Assembly (NCBI GenBank): GCA_002505945.1
Contig: DAWM01000056.1
Coordinates: forward strand, 14,078-36,096
Origin: Candidatus Woesearchaeota archaeon UBA119
Lineage (GTDB): Archaea; Nanobdellota; Nanobdellia; Woesearchaeales; UBA119
Length of the DNA: 22,019 bases
Direction of reading: 5' to 3'
The position numbers and the translations under genes are program-made. Below are positions 6,723-13,751 of this stretch, one piece after another (position 1 is the stretch's first letter; the number at the start of each line of letters is the position of its first letter). The notes beneath the pieces are model-generated. The model made no database searches. It had not been told where the DNA came from and was given only the letters and a program-made list of their open reading frames with translations.

Positions 6723-8675
6723 ATGAGATTTAAGGATTTTGTTTTAGACAAATTTCAAGAAGAAGCAATTGAGAAGGTTGAGTTGAATCATTCTGTGGTT
6801 GTTAGTGCTGCTACTGGCACAGGAAAGACACTTATTGCAGATTATATTATCAATAAGTATGTTAACTCAGGCAAAAGGATTATTTATACTGCTCCTATCA
6901 AGGCTTTGTCTAATCAGAAGTACAGGGATTTTAAGAGAGATTACGGTTATGATAAGATAGGGTTGCTCACAGGGGATGTGGTAATAAACCCTGAGGCGAA
7001 TGTGCTCATTATGACAACAGAGATATATAGAAATATGCTGATGTCTAAGGATGAGATTATTGATAATGTTTCTTATGTTATTTTTGATGAAATCCATTAC
7101 ATAAATGATAGAGAAAGAGGAAAGATATGGGAAGAATCCCTTATCTTCTCCCCTAACCATGTCCGCTTCTTATGTTTAAGCGCTACAATTCCTAATGCTA
7201 AAGAGTTTGCTGAGTGGATTTCAGGGATTCATGGGCATACTGTTGATGTGGTTAGATGGGATAAAAGAGCGGTTCCCCTTAAGCATTTTGTGTATGACAG
7301 CGAGTTGGGTCTCACTACCACCTCTGAATTAAAGGGAGAGATTAGCAAGTTGGATTATTCCTTAAGGGTTGATGGAGGAAGAAGGGGAAGAAGAGGAAGA
7401 CGTAAGAAGAAGACTAAAGCCTATCTGAAAGGGTATTACCCTCCAAAGCACATTGAGGTAATAGATGTGTTGGAGCAGAAGAATTTTCTACCTTGTTTTT
7501 ACTTTAGTTTTTCAAGACAGGATTGTGAGGATAAGGCCTTGGAGTTATCCAGAAAAAAGGATTATCTATCTAGTGCTGAAAAGAAGTATGTAATTGAATT
7601 CTTCAATATGAAGATTAAGAAAGAGCTAAGGCAGTTAGAGTCTGCAAGGATGCTCAAAACTCTTCTAATTAAAGGGATTGCAGTTCATCATGCAGGAATG
7701 TTTCCTTCGTTGAAAGAGGTTGTGGAAGAGTTATTCGCTGAGAAAAAGATAGTTGTTTTATACACTACTGAGACCTTTGCTGTTGGTATAAACATGCCTG
7801 CTAAGTCTGTTTGTTTTGATTCTTTGAGAAAGTTTGATGGTATCTCTTTTAGGCCATTGCGAGCTAAGGAATACTACCAAATGGCCGGTAGAGCTGGAAG
7901 AAGAGGTATTGATACAGTTGGATGGGCAATCACGGTTTATGATAGGAAATTCAATGATATTAATGTAATCCATCGGATAACTCAAGGAGATAGAGAAAAG
8001 CTTAAGTCCCAGTTTGAGCTTACTTATAATACCGTTTTAAATATGATCCTTAACCATGAGCCGGATGAGTATGAGACTATCCTCAAGAAATCATTATATT
8101 ACTTCCAACAAAAGAAGAAGAATAAGAATATTAGGATTATGGCTTCTTTTAACCATCTGGTTAAGAAGTTAAGGGCTATGGGCTATCTTACTCAGGATAA
8201 TAGTTTAACTCAGAAAGGCTATTTTGCTTCTAGGATATACTCACAAGAGTTGTTGGTAACCGAAGTCTTCTTTGGTGGTTTATATGAGAAGCTGGATGAT
8301 ATTGAGCTCAATATTCTTGTTGGAAGTATTGCTTATGAACCTCGAAAGAAAGATTATTTTAAGTTTCCAAAGGATAGATCTATAGTGAATAAGATTTTGA
8401 AAACAATTTCCTCAAACAATTTTGTGGCAGACAAGATAAACAAAAAAACCTTGATGAGACTTACTCTGATGATTAAGAGATGGTGCGAAGGTTGTGATTT
8501 TATAGAACTCTTAGATTATACCAATCTGGCTGAGGGGGATATAATCCGATTTTTCAGGCAGATTATTGATTATGAAAGGCAGATTTTGAAAGCTAGTCTT
8601 AACGAAGAACTGAGTTATAGAATGGGTAAATGCATTGATATGATTCAAAGGGATGTAATCAAGGTAGATTTTTAA
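6723..8675 (+). CDS. Ski2/Mtr4-like DExH-box RNA helicase
   Basis: A 650-residue superfamily 2 helicase. Motif I is ATGTGKT with Lys35, motif Ia is TAPIKALSNQKY, motif II is FDEIHYIND with Asp122, motif III is LSATIPNA, and motif VI is YYQMAGRAGRRG. The C terminus has the DSHCT-type signature of Ski2/Mtr4 proteins, including LTQKGYFASRI and LAEGDIIRFFRQIIDYERQI. Eukaryotic relatives feed RNA to the exosome, so a role in 3' RNA decay or surveillance is a reasonable inference; no exosome gene is in this window. A basic GRRGRRGRRKKK stretch near residue 220, between the two RecA-like domains, could bind RNA. The start is set by the TATA box. Hel308-type DNA repair helicase is the main alternative, but its characteristic C terminus is not seen. 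Confidence 0.9.
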   Translation: MRFKDFVLDKFQEEAIEKVELNHSVVVSAATGTGKTLIADYIINKYVNSGKRIIYTAPIKALSNQKYRDFKRDYGYDKIGLLTGDVVINPEANVLIMTTEIYRNMLMSKDEIIDNVSYVIFDEIHYINDRERGKIWEESLIFSPNHVRFLCLSATIPNAKEFAEWISGIHGHTVDVVRWDKRAVPLKHFVYDSELGLTTTSELKGEISKLDYSLRVDGGRRGRRGRRKKKTKAYLKGYYPPKHIEVIDVLEQKNFLPCFYFSFSRQDCEDKALELSRKKDYLSSAEKKYVIEFFNMKIKKELRQLESARMLKTLLIKGIAVHHAGMFPSLKEVVEELFAEKKIVVLYTTETFAVGINMPAKSVCFDSLRKFDGISFRPLRAKEYYQMAGRAGRRGIDTVGWAITVYDRKFNDINVIHRITQGDREKLKSQFELTYNTVLNMILNHEPDEYETILKKSLYYFQQKKKNKNIRIMASFNHLVKKLRAMGYLTQDNSLTQKGYFASRIYSQELLVTEVFFGGLYEKLDDIELNILVGSIAYEPRKKDYFKFPKDRSIVNKILKTISSNNFVADKINKKTLMRLTLMIKRWCEGCDFIELLDYTNLAEGDIIRFFRQIIDYERQILKASLNEELSYRMGKCIDMIQRDVIKVDF

Positions 8676-8840
8676 TGTTTGATAGTTTTTAAAAGGGATT
8701 GAAGGCTGAAAATGGCTTAAATTCCCGAAATGTTGTTAAGTTGTTAAAATAAGGCGATTTTTTTATCTTTTGCCGAAAAAATATTGGATAAATTAATAAA
8801 GATTAGATTTGATGTGATATTTAGTTTTGAGGTGATTTTA

Positions 8841-10700
8841 ATGGCTAAAAAGAAAAGCAGCACTTCCAAAAAGGCTCCTGATAAAAGTAAAGGTCAAGAT
8901 TCTAAAGACAAGAGTATAGCGGATAAGGTTGGAAAAGGACAAAAGAATCAAGTCCAGAAGAATATTGAGAAGATGAAGGGCACCCTTGATAAGTTTTCTA
9001 AGAAGGTTCTTTCTAAGTTTGAGGATTATGTTTTGGGCGTGTGTTTAATGCCCCCTGAAAAGAAGGATGATAAGGATTCTTCTAAGAGATCTAAAGCAGA
9101 TGCGTTTGATGTTTTGGTGCTTATAGATGATTCTGACAGCAAGAAGATGAAGAAGGAGGAACTGAAAGAGAGGCTTACTAAGATAATTAGAGGAATGGCT
9201 GACGAGGTAAGCGATCAAATAAATCCCGATGTGTTGATTCTATCAGAACTCTGGACTATGTGTTTTGATGCTAAATATGACTATCTTCAAAGGATTGCTA
9301 AGGGAGCTATTGTCCATGACAAGGGTATGCTTTCAGCTATTAAGATTGCAGAAATCCATAAAACAATGGTTCTTTCTAAGTTTGAGAAATACATTGTTTC
9401 TTATGTTTTGGCAGGGTCTTTAATTCAAGGCAAGGCCACCGAGAAATCAGATGTTGATGTGTTCGTGGTTATTGATGATACTGATGTTAAAAGGATGACC
9501 AGAACAGAGTTAAAAGACAAGTTAAGAGCAATCATAATCGGAATGGGGTATGATGCTGGTCAGATGACTGGGATAAAGAATAAGCTTAATATCCAAGTTT
9601 ATATTCTGACAGAGTTCTGGGATTCATTGAGAGAAGCGAATCCGGTTATATTTACCTTACTTAGGGATGGTGTGCCTTTCTATGATAGAGGTATTTTTAC
9701 TCCATGGAAGCAGCTTCTTAAGATGGGTAAGATTAAGCCAAGCCAGGAATCTATTGATATGTTCTTGAGCACTGGAGAAAAGGTGTTGCAGAGGGCTAGG
9801 AAAAAGTTGACGGATATAGGAATGGAGGATTTGTATTATGCTCTTCTTACGCCATCTCAGGCGGCTTTGATGACCTATGGCGTTGCTCCTCCAACCCCAA
9901 GAGAGACTGTGGATTTGATGAGAGAGATATTTGTTAAGAAAGAGAATATGCTGGAGAAAGAGTATGTAGATACCTTAGCATGGGCGATTAAGCTTAGGAA
10001 AGATGTTGAGCATGAAGAAAGGAGCAGCATATCAGGCAAGGAGGTTGATGATTTACTTAAGAAGGCTGATGAATACCTCAAAAGAATTAACAAGCTTTTT
10101 GAGCAAATCCAAGCGAGAAAAGAGAAAGAAAGTGTTAGTGAGATGATTGATAACACTATTGCTGTCGCAAGGGACTTGATTCTGGATGAAACCGATAAGA
10201 AAAAGGTGGATGAGTCTGAAATCTTGGACTTGTTTGAGGAATATTTTGTTAAGAGCAACAAGGTTTCACCATCAGCATTCAAGGCTCTTAAGCATGTGCT
10301 GGATGCCAAGAAGAAAAAGAAGAAGCTTAATAAGGTTGAGATTCAGAAGCTAAGGAAAAAGGCAATGGATTTCTTCAAATTGGCTACTGAGCAACTTCAG
10401 AGAAAGAAATCAAGGAAAATAGATTACCATAAGGTTAAGGTTAGATATGGAAAAGACAAAGTGGGTTTCATTGTGGTTTGTGATGAGAAGATTTTCATCA
10501 ACAAGGATGTAACCAAATCTGAAGAGTTGTCTATGTTTCCTTATAAGGATGGGAAGATTGGTACTAAGAAGAAGTCCAACCTGGAAGAGATGGAGAAATG
10601 CATCCTTGAAAGCAAAGAGTCTAGCTCAGGAATTAATCCTCAAGTATTGGAGCTAATAGAGAGAGAGTTCGGCAAAGACTTTGATATTATGTTGGGCTAG
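8841..10700 (+). CDS. Tandem MNT-type nucleotidyltransferase and HEPN-domain protein
   Basis: Residues 1-50 are Lys/Ser-rich. Two homologous nucleotidyltransferase-fold repeats follow. Repeat 1 (about 55-170) has VLVLIDDSD and PDVLILSELW but lacks the GS motif. Repeat 2 (about 175-300) has AGSLIQG (Gly192, Ser193) and KSDVDVFVVIDDTD (Asp204, Asp206), with Gln where a third carboxylate would be (LNIQVYIL). Residues about 320-425 are helical and look like a HEPN domain, with YYALLTPSQAALMTYG, PPTPRETVDLMREIFV and an R-x4-H motif RKDVEH (Arg386-His391). A weaker repeat of this helical unit (ILDLFEEYFVKSN...MDFFKLATEQL, about 455-520) lacks R-x4-H. A short beta-rich C terminus follows. MNT/HEPN pairs are usually separate toxin-antitoxin genes; here they are one chain. 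ATG 8841 is chosen for GAGGTGAT at 8829-8836. The HEPN call is by eye. Confidence 0.72.
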   Translation: MAKKKSSTSKKAPDKSKGQDSKDKSIADKVGKGQKNQVQKNIEKMKGTLDKFSKKVLSKFEDYVLGVCLMPPEKKDDKDSSKRSKADAFDVLVLIDDSDSKKMKKEELKERLTKIIRGMADEVSDQINPDVLILSELWTMCFDAKYDYLQRIAKGAIVHDKGMLSAIKIAEIHKTMVLSKFEKYIVSYVLAGSLIQGKATEKSDVDVFVVIDDTDVKRMTRTELKDKLRAIIIGMGYDAGQMTGIKNKLNIQVYILTEFWDSLREANPVIFTLLRDGVPFYDRGIFTPWKQLLKMGKIKPSQESIDMFLSTGEKVLQRARKKLTDIGMEDLYYALLTPSQAALMTYGVAPPTPRETVDLMREIFVKKENMLEKEYVDTLAWAIKLRKDVEHEERSSISGKEVDDLLKKADEYLKRINKLFEQIQARKEKESVSEMIDNTIAVARDLILDETDKKKVDESEILDLFEEYFVKSNKVSPSAFKALKHVLDAKKKKKKLNKVEIQKLRKKAMDFFKLATEQLQRKKSRKIDYHKVKVRYGKDKVGFIVVCDEKIFINKDVTKSEELSMFPYKDGKIGTKKKSNLEEMEKCILESKESSSGINPQVLELIEREFGKDFDIMLG

Positions 10701-10702
10701 TT

Positions 10703-10730
10703 GTTTTTTCTTTCTCTTTCTCTTTTTTTC
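10703..10730 (+). terminator. Poly-T terminator after the nucleotidyltransferase gene
   Basis: An almost unbroken pyrimidine tract with T6 and T7 runs lies immediately after the stop codon, the usual archaeal termination signal. The CBS gene downstream then has its own TATA box, near 10762-10770. Confidence 0.55.
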
Positions 10731-10806
10731 TGCATTCTAATATATATTTCAAAACATAAATGTATTAAAAGCCTGAGATTATTATTGTTTTTGGGGGGTA
10801 ATTAAA

Positions 10807-11367
10807 ATGAAAACCGGATATAAGGTTTGCGATGCAATGACTTTGGAGCCAATCACAGTGGGCTTAGATGCAACACTAAAGTCTTGTGCGAAGATTATGA
10901 TGAAGAAGGATATTGGTAGTCTGCTTGTGGTTGATAAAGGCATTCTTAGAGGCATTATAACCCAGACTGACTTTGTGAAGTTTGCTGTGGAGGAAAGGGA
11001 GTTTTCAAAAACAAGGATTAAGGATGTTATGCAGACAGAAGTTATATCTATTGCCCCTGAAAAGGATGTTACCGATGCTTTGGAATTGATGAAGAAATAC
11101 GATATAAAACATCTCCCTGTAGTGGAGGAAGATAGGGTTCTTGGCTTTCTTACATTGAAGGACATATTAAAGATAGAACCTGACCTTTTTGATCTCTTGA
11201 TAGAGAAGATTGAGATAAGAGAGGCTTCCAGAAAACTCATCCCTTCTAAGGATAGGAGTGAGGGACTATGCGAGATGTGCGGTTCATTTGATCCTGAGTT
11301 AAAGAACTATAAGGGTTCAATGGTATGTCATGAATGCTATAATTCTTTGACTAAGAAGAAATCATAA
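10807..11367 (+). CDS. CBS-pair protein with C-terminal zinc ribbon
   Basis: Residues 1-130 are a CBS domain pair, an adenosine-nucleotide-sensing regulatory module: motif 1 is VCDAMTLEPITVGLDATLKS...GSLLVVDKG...GIITQTDFVKF, and motif 2 is IKDVMQTEVISIAPEKDV...HLPVVEEDRVLGFLTLKDI. Residues 151-178 form a four-Cys zinc ribbon, CEMCG (Cys155, Cys158) and CHEC (Cys174, Cys177). Similar CBS-zinc ribbon proteins of about this length are common in archaea; their targets are unknown, but nucleic acid or nucleotide sensing is a fair guess. The start is set by a G-rich site at 10793-10798 and a TATA element near 10762. The stop codon TAA lies inside the left edge of a repeated palindromic element (see 11360-11407). 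Confidence 0.88.
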   Translation: MKTGYKVCDAMTLEPITVGLDATLKSCAKIMMKKDIGSLLVVDKGILRGIITQTDFVKFAVEEREFSKTRIKDVMQTEVISIAPEKDVTDALELMKKYDIKHLPVVEEDRVLGFLTLKDILKIEPDLFDLLIEKIEIREASRKLIPSKDRSEGLCEMCGSFDPELKNYKGSMVCHECYNSLTKKKS

Positions 11368-11407
11368 ATTCACTGCGAGTGCTGCATCCGCTTTGACAAG
11401 TGGATAA
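11360..11407 (+). repeat. Half copy (first palindrome only) of the 121-base dispersed element
   Basis: AATCATAAATTCACTGCGAG and the later CTTTGACAAGTGGATAA match the first 50 bases of the full element at 12530, two bases shorter in the A-run. The ACTGCGAGTG and TTTGACAAGTGGAT blocks are exact between the two. The left edge supplies the stop codon of the CBS gene (TCA TAA). Nothing resembling the second palindrome follows; instead the TATA box of the next gene begins 20 bases later. Orientation is the same as the copy at 12530. Confidence 0.75.
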
Positions 11408-11427
11408 CTAAAGACATATGGCGAAAT

Positions 11428-11439
11428 CTTTATATAAAC
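11428..11439 (+). promoter_or_regulatory. TATA box of the first paralogue
   Basis: CTTTATATAAAC is centred 25 bases before ATG 11459 and preceded by CGAAAT as a BRE. The transcript would be leaderless. Confidence 0.7.
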
Positions 11440-11458
11440 TTTATTCTATTTTCTCTTT

Positions 11459-11959
11459 ATGGGCACTACACCTCTCCTTATAGAGTATGAAGGACCTTTT
11501 GATATGGATGAGTTGTATCAAGGGGCGTTTAGCTATTTAGAGAAGTTAAACTATAAGGTGGATGAGGATCAATATAAGAATAAAACTAACGAACTTGAGA
11601 TTGCATGGACAGGTAAAAGGAATGTTGATCCATATGTTCGGTTTGTAATAAGCGTGTCCTTTCATTTCTGGGGAATAAAGCCGGTAGAGGTTACTATTGA
11701 TGGAAAGAAGGAGAAAAAAACCTATGCTCGTTTTAAGATTGAGATTAGTGGGGAAATAATTACTGGTTATGAGGACAGCTTGAAGAGCGGGGATTGGAAG
11801 AATTCTCTTTTTGTAAGGAAATTAAGAGACTTTTTTAATAAGAGAATTTTAAATAAGGATTTGATTATCCTTGAAGATCAGCTGTTTTATGAAACAGTAG
11901 ATGTTCAAACCCATATCAAAAAAATCCTCAATATGGAGAGTTCAGAGAGTGCTTATTGA
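11459..11959 (+). CDS. Hypothetical protein, first of a tandem paralogous pair (166 aa)
   Basis: No family recognised. The protein is soluble, charged, and predicted alpha/beta, with no signal peptide or membrane segment. Comparison with the next gene shows they are paralogues. LLIEYEGPFDMDELYQ aligns with FEYSGLFIMKEFYH at the N terminus. FKIEISGEIITGYEDSLKSGDWKN aligns in part with ISIEIEGIKLADTEGHWEN in the middle. LRDFFNKRILNKD and IKKILNM align with LRTIFHKFIIKDE and ILDYLNM near the end. The shared core has hydrophobic strands alternating with charged residues (VRFVISVSFHFWG here). It is transcribed from its own leaderless promoter and followed 41 bases later by its paralogue. Both are flanked by copies of a repeated non-coding element. 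Confidence 0.7.
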   Translation: MGTTPLLIEYEGPFDMDELYQGAFSYLEKLNYKVDEDQYKNKTNELEIAWTGKRNVDPYVRFVISVSFHFWGIKPVEVTIDGKKEKKTYARFKIEISGEIITGYEDSLKSGDWKNSLFVRKLRDFFNKRILNKDLIILEDQLFYETVDVQTHIKKILNMESSESAY

Positions 11960-12000
11960 TTTTAAGCTGTTTGTTAATTTATTAGGCAAAAGGTGGAAAA

Positions 12001-12507
12001 ATGAGTGAAAAGAAAATCTTGGTGAAGCCTCAAACTTTTGAGTATTCGGGTCTTTTTATTATGAAAGAATTCTATCACGTGATTGATACTTGGTTAAAGG
12101 AGAATGGTTACGATAAGGAGGAGAAAAAGGTCAGGGAAAAGGTTCATGAGAATGGCAAGGACATAAAAATCAAATATGAACCATATAAGCGTTTAAATGA
12201 GTTTACCAAATATGTTCTTAGAACAGAGATTGTTGTAACAAATATGATTACCTTGCAGTTAGAGGAAGAAGGGAATCCAAAAAAATTTAACAAAGGGGAT
12301 ATAAGCATAGAGATAGAGGGCATAAAATTGGCTGATACAGAAGGGCATTGGGAGAACAAGCCTTTTTATTTCTTCTTAAGGACAATATTCCATAAATTCA
12401 TAATTAAGGATGAAGAAGGTAGAATGGACGATTTGTTTAAGAAGGATTGTGAGTCGTATAAGAGAGAAATCCTTGACTATCTTAATATGCATAAGTTTAT
12501 TGAGTAA
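12001..12507 (+). CDS. Hypothetical protein, second of a tandem paralogous pair (168 aa)
   Basis: No family recognised. It is a paralogue of the gene just upstream, with matching N-terminal FEYSGLFIMKEFYHVIDTWL, central ISIEIEGIKLADT and C-terminal FLRTIFHKFIIKDE segments, and about the same length. It is Lys/Glu-rich and soluble, with no signal peptide, membrane span or Cys-rich site. The start ATG 12001 follows AAAGGTGGAAAA, a good ribosome binding site, so it is probably co-transcribed with its neighbour and translated separately. Divergence between the two is high, suggesting an old duplication or acquisition as a pair. A full copy of the dispersed element begins 23 bases after the stop. 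Confidence 0.7.
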   Translation: MSEKKILVKPQTFEYSGLFIMKEFYHVIDTWLKENGYDKEEKKVREKVHENGKDIKIKYEPYKRLNEFTKYVLRTEIVVTNMITLQLEEEGNPKKFNKGDISIEIEGIKLADTEGHWENKPFYFFLRTIFHKFIIKDEEGRMDDLFKKDCESYKREILDYLNMHKFIE

Positions 12508-12529
12508 TATTATCTTTTAGTTTCTCTTA

Positions 12530-12650
12530 AATCACAAAAATCTACTGCGAGTGTCACACGCTTTGACAAGTGGATTTTTAGGATGCTAAAAATTCACCTG
12601 AAGGGCAGGATGTTAAACCCTATGCCAAAGTTGTGAATTTTTGTGCATAA
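12530..12650 (+). repeat. 121-base dispersed element with two tandem palindromes (copy 2)
   Basis: Two adjacent inverted repeats. Arm AAAAATCTACT (12536-12546) pairs with AGTGGATTTTT (12569-12579). Arm AAAAATTCAC (12588-12597) pairs perfectly with GTGAATTTTT (12633-12642). An AGGATGCT linker joins them. The outer ends are also inverted: ATCACAAAAATC at the left and, read on the other strand, ATGCACAAAAATTC at the right. A second copy of equal length lies at 17976-18096 on the other strand and aligns without gaps, with roughly three quarters of bases identical. The right end stops three bases before the 3' end of tRNA-Leu. It could be a structured RNA, a non-autonomous mobile element or REP-like repeat, or a double terminator. 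Confidence 0.85.
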
Positions 12651-12653
12651 GAA

Positions 12654-12739
12654 TGTGGGGGGTGGGATTTGAACCCACGAACCCACTTAGGGACAGGATC
12701 TTAAGTCCTGCGCCTTTGACCAAGCTTGGCGACCCCCAC
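12654..12739 (-). tRNA. tRNA-Leu (UAA)
   Basis: On the minus strand a full class II cloverleaf: acceptor GTGGGGG pairs with CCCCCAC, with discriminator A. The anticodon stem CAGGA/TCCTG encloses loop CTTAAGA with anticodon TAA. A long variable arm follows (TCCCTAAGTGGG region), and the T arm GTGGG-TTCAAAT-CCCAC is perfect. There is no intron and no encoded CCA. The repeated element at 12530-12650 sits directly at its 3' side. Confidence 0.95.
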
Positions 12740-12764
12740 GCATGAAGGTTTGAGAAATCATTTG

Positions 12765-12776
12765 CTTTATAATATT
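12765..12776 (-). promoter_or_regulatory. TATA box of tRNA-Leu
   Basis: On the minus strand AATATTATAAAG lies about 30 bases before the tRNA 5' end, normal spacing for an archaeal tRNA promoter. Confidence 0.6.
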
Positions 12777-12846
12777 TTTGTTATTCCCTTTGGAATTATT
12801 GGTTTAAGTGAAAGAATTAAATGATATAAATAAAAATAAAAAGGTT

Positions 12847-13386
12847 TTATCTCTTCGCGTATCGTCCCATTAGGCTGGCTTCTTCAATCTTGTGGTCATG
12901 AATTTCTTTTCTTAAGTCATCAATGTTGTTTGCTTGCAGTTCTTCTGTATCCAATGCGTATAGTCTGAAGTAGTATCTGTGGGTGCCTGAGGGAGGGCAT
13001 GGGCCTCCATAGTCCTCCTTACCAAAGGAATTCCTAATCTGTTCTCCTGCTTTGGAGTTCTCTCCTATTCCTCTTTTGCCTGCGTCAATGTTTTTCAGAA
13101 CCCAATGTATCCAAATCCCCATTGGTGCGTCTGGATCTTCAACAATTAATGCCAGACTTTTTGTGCCATCAGGGACATCGCTCCATCTGAGCTCTGGGTT
13201 TATATCCTGACCCTGACAGGTATACCTTTCAGGTATCATAGCTCCGTTTTGGAAAGCCGGAGATTCTAATTTCATAGTATCGCCTCCTTTTATTTTGTTG
13301 AGCTGGCTATCTCTTTGACAGCCAACTGTCAAAATGAGTATTACGAATATGATTAAGGATTTTATCAAAACGTTATTGATTTGCAT
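12847..13386 (-). CDS. PEBP (YbhB/YbcL-like) family protein with lipoprotein signal
   Basis: A phosphatidylethanolamine-binding-protein fold member, prokaryotic YbhB/YbcL type. Signatures are DPDAPMG, IHWVLKNI, GGPCPPSGTHRYYFRLYALD and the ending ASLMGRYAKR. The 179-residue form begins with a hydrophobic segment and a lipobox, LTVGC with Cys23, so it would be exported and lipid-anchored. Archaeal PEBP-like proteins are usually about 140-150 residues without a leader. Here an in-frame internal ATG at 13275 (Met38) starts exactly such a leaderless form and is preceded by GGAGGCGAT at ideal spacing, inside the coding sequence. Two products, membrane-anchored and cytosolic, are therefore possible. 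Function is unresolved in prokaryotes; a small-ligand or inhibitor role is inferred from the family. Confidence 0.9.
   Translation of the reverse strand: MQINNVLIKSLIIFVILILTVGCQRDSQLNKIKGGDTMKLESPAFQNGAMIPERYTCQGQDINPELRWSDVPDGTKSLALIVEDPDAPMGIWIHWVLKNIDAGKRGIGENSKAGEQIRNSFGKEDYGGPCPPSGTHRYYFRLYALDTEELQANNIDDLRKEIHDHKIEEASLMGRYAKR
13279..13287 (-). promoter_or_regulatory. Internal ribosome binding site in the PEBP gene
   Basis: GGAGGCGAT on the minus strand encodes Gly-Gly-Asp of the long form and lies 7 bases (measured from GGAGG) before the in-frame ATG at 13275. It is a stronger ribosome binding site than anything before the long-form ATG at 13386. Confidence 0.55.
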
Positions 13387-13487
13387 CTCCCATAATAATT
13401 ATGTGTCACAGCCTTAAAAATCTTTTTGGTTTTTGCCAACACTTAACCTGCCAACATCTAACAAAACTTTTTTAAAGCCACGAGAAT

Positions 13488-13504
13488 TCACCTGTTATAG
13501 GTGA
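13488..13504 (+). promoter_or_regulatory. Palindrome overlapping the eL41 ribosome binding site
   Basis: TCACCT-GTTAT-AGGTGA is a perfect 6-base inverted repeat with a 5-base loop. Its right arm is the ribosome binding site of the eL41 gene. A TATA element (TTTTTTAAAG, about 13468-13477) would put the transcription start near 13499, so the left arm may not be in the RNA. It could be a protein-binding operator at the start site, or an RNA hairpin if transcription starts further upstream. Confidence 0.4.
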
Positions 13505-13512
13505 TGTTCATT

Positions 13513-13617
13513 ATGAAGCGAAGTTCAAGAAGATGGAAAAAACCTCGTCAGATGAGGTGGAAATGGCAGAAGAAAAGGATGAGAAAGCTTAAACGAAGGA
13601 GGAGAAGCACTAAATAA
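13513..13617 (+). CDS. rpl41e: Ribosomal protein eL41 (34 aa)
   Basis: A 34-residue, extremely basic ORF, MKRSSRRWKKPRQMRWKW followed by QKKRMRKLKRRRRSTK. The second part matches the eukaryotic eL41 pattern (KWRKKRMRRLKRKRRK) almost residue for residue. eL41 is a single helix bridging the two ribosomal subunits. It is small enough to be missed by length-filtered gene callers. ATG 13513 is chosen over the in-frame ATG at 13504 because AGGTGAT lies 7 bases before it. It has its own TATA element and is divergent from the PEBP gene. Confidence 0.85.
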   Translation: MKRSSRRWKKPRQMRWKWQKKRMRKLKRRRRSTK

Positions 13618-13751
13618 GCCTGTTTGTTTTGTGGGATTGTTCTAGTTCTAAGTTAATGTTCTTTCTTTAAGGGAATAATGGAAAAATATTTAAACTATAA
13701 ATTTTTAAAGAGATATAGTTGATTAACCAATAAATATGAGGTGGTAATAAA

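Noticed and set aside
8784..8840. Earlier start for the nucleotidyltransferase-HEPN gene
   Set aside because: The frame is open, but the ribosome binding site GAGGTGAT directly precedes ATG 8841.
8676..8840. Possible small RNA in the gap after the helicase
   Set aside because: A weak GGGA...TCCC pairing and an isolated CTGA are present, but there is no box C or clear stem, so it is indistinguishable from ordinary intergenic sequence.
9875..10309. Long minus-strand ORF, Ser/Leu-rich
   Set aside because: Antisense shadow of the Lys/Glu-rich coding sequence. No ribosome binding site or family resemblance.
12530..12650. Element as a CRISPR fragment or box C/D or H/ACA RNA
   Set aside because: No repeat-spacer periodicity, no RTGATGA/CTGA pair and no ACA tail in conserved positions.
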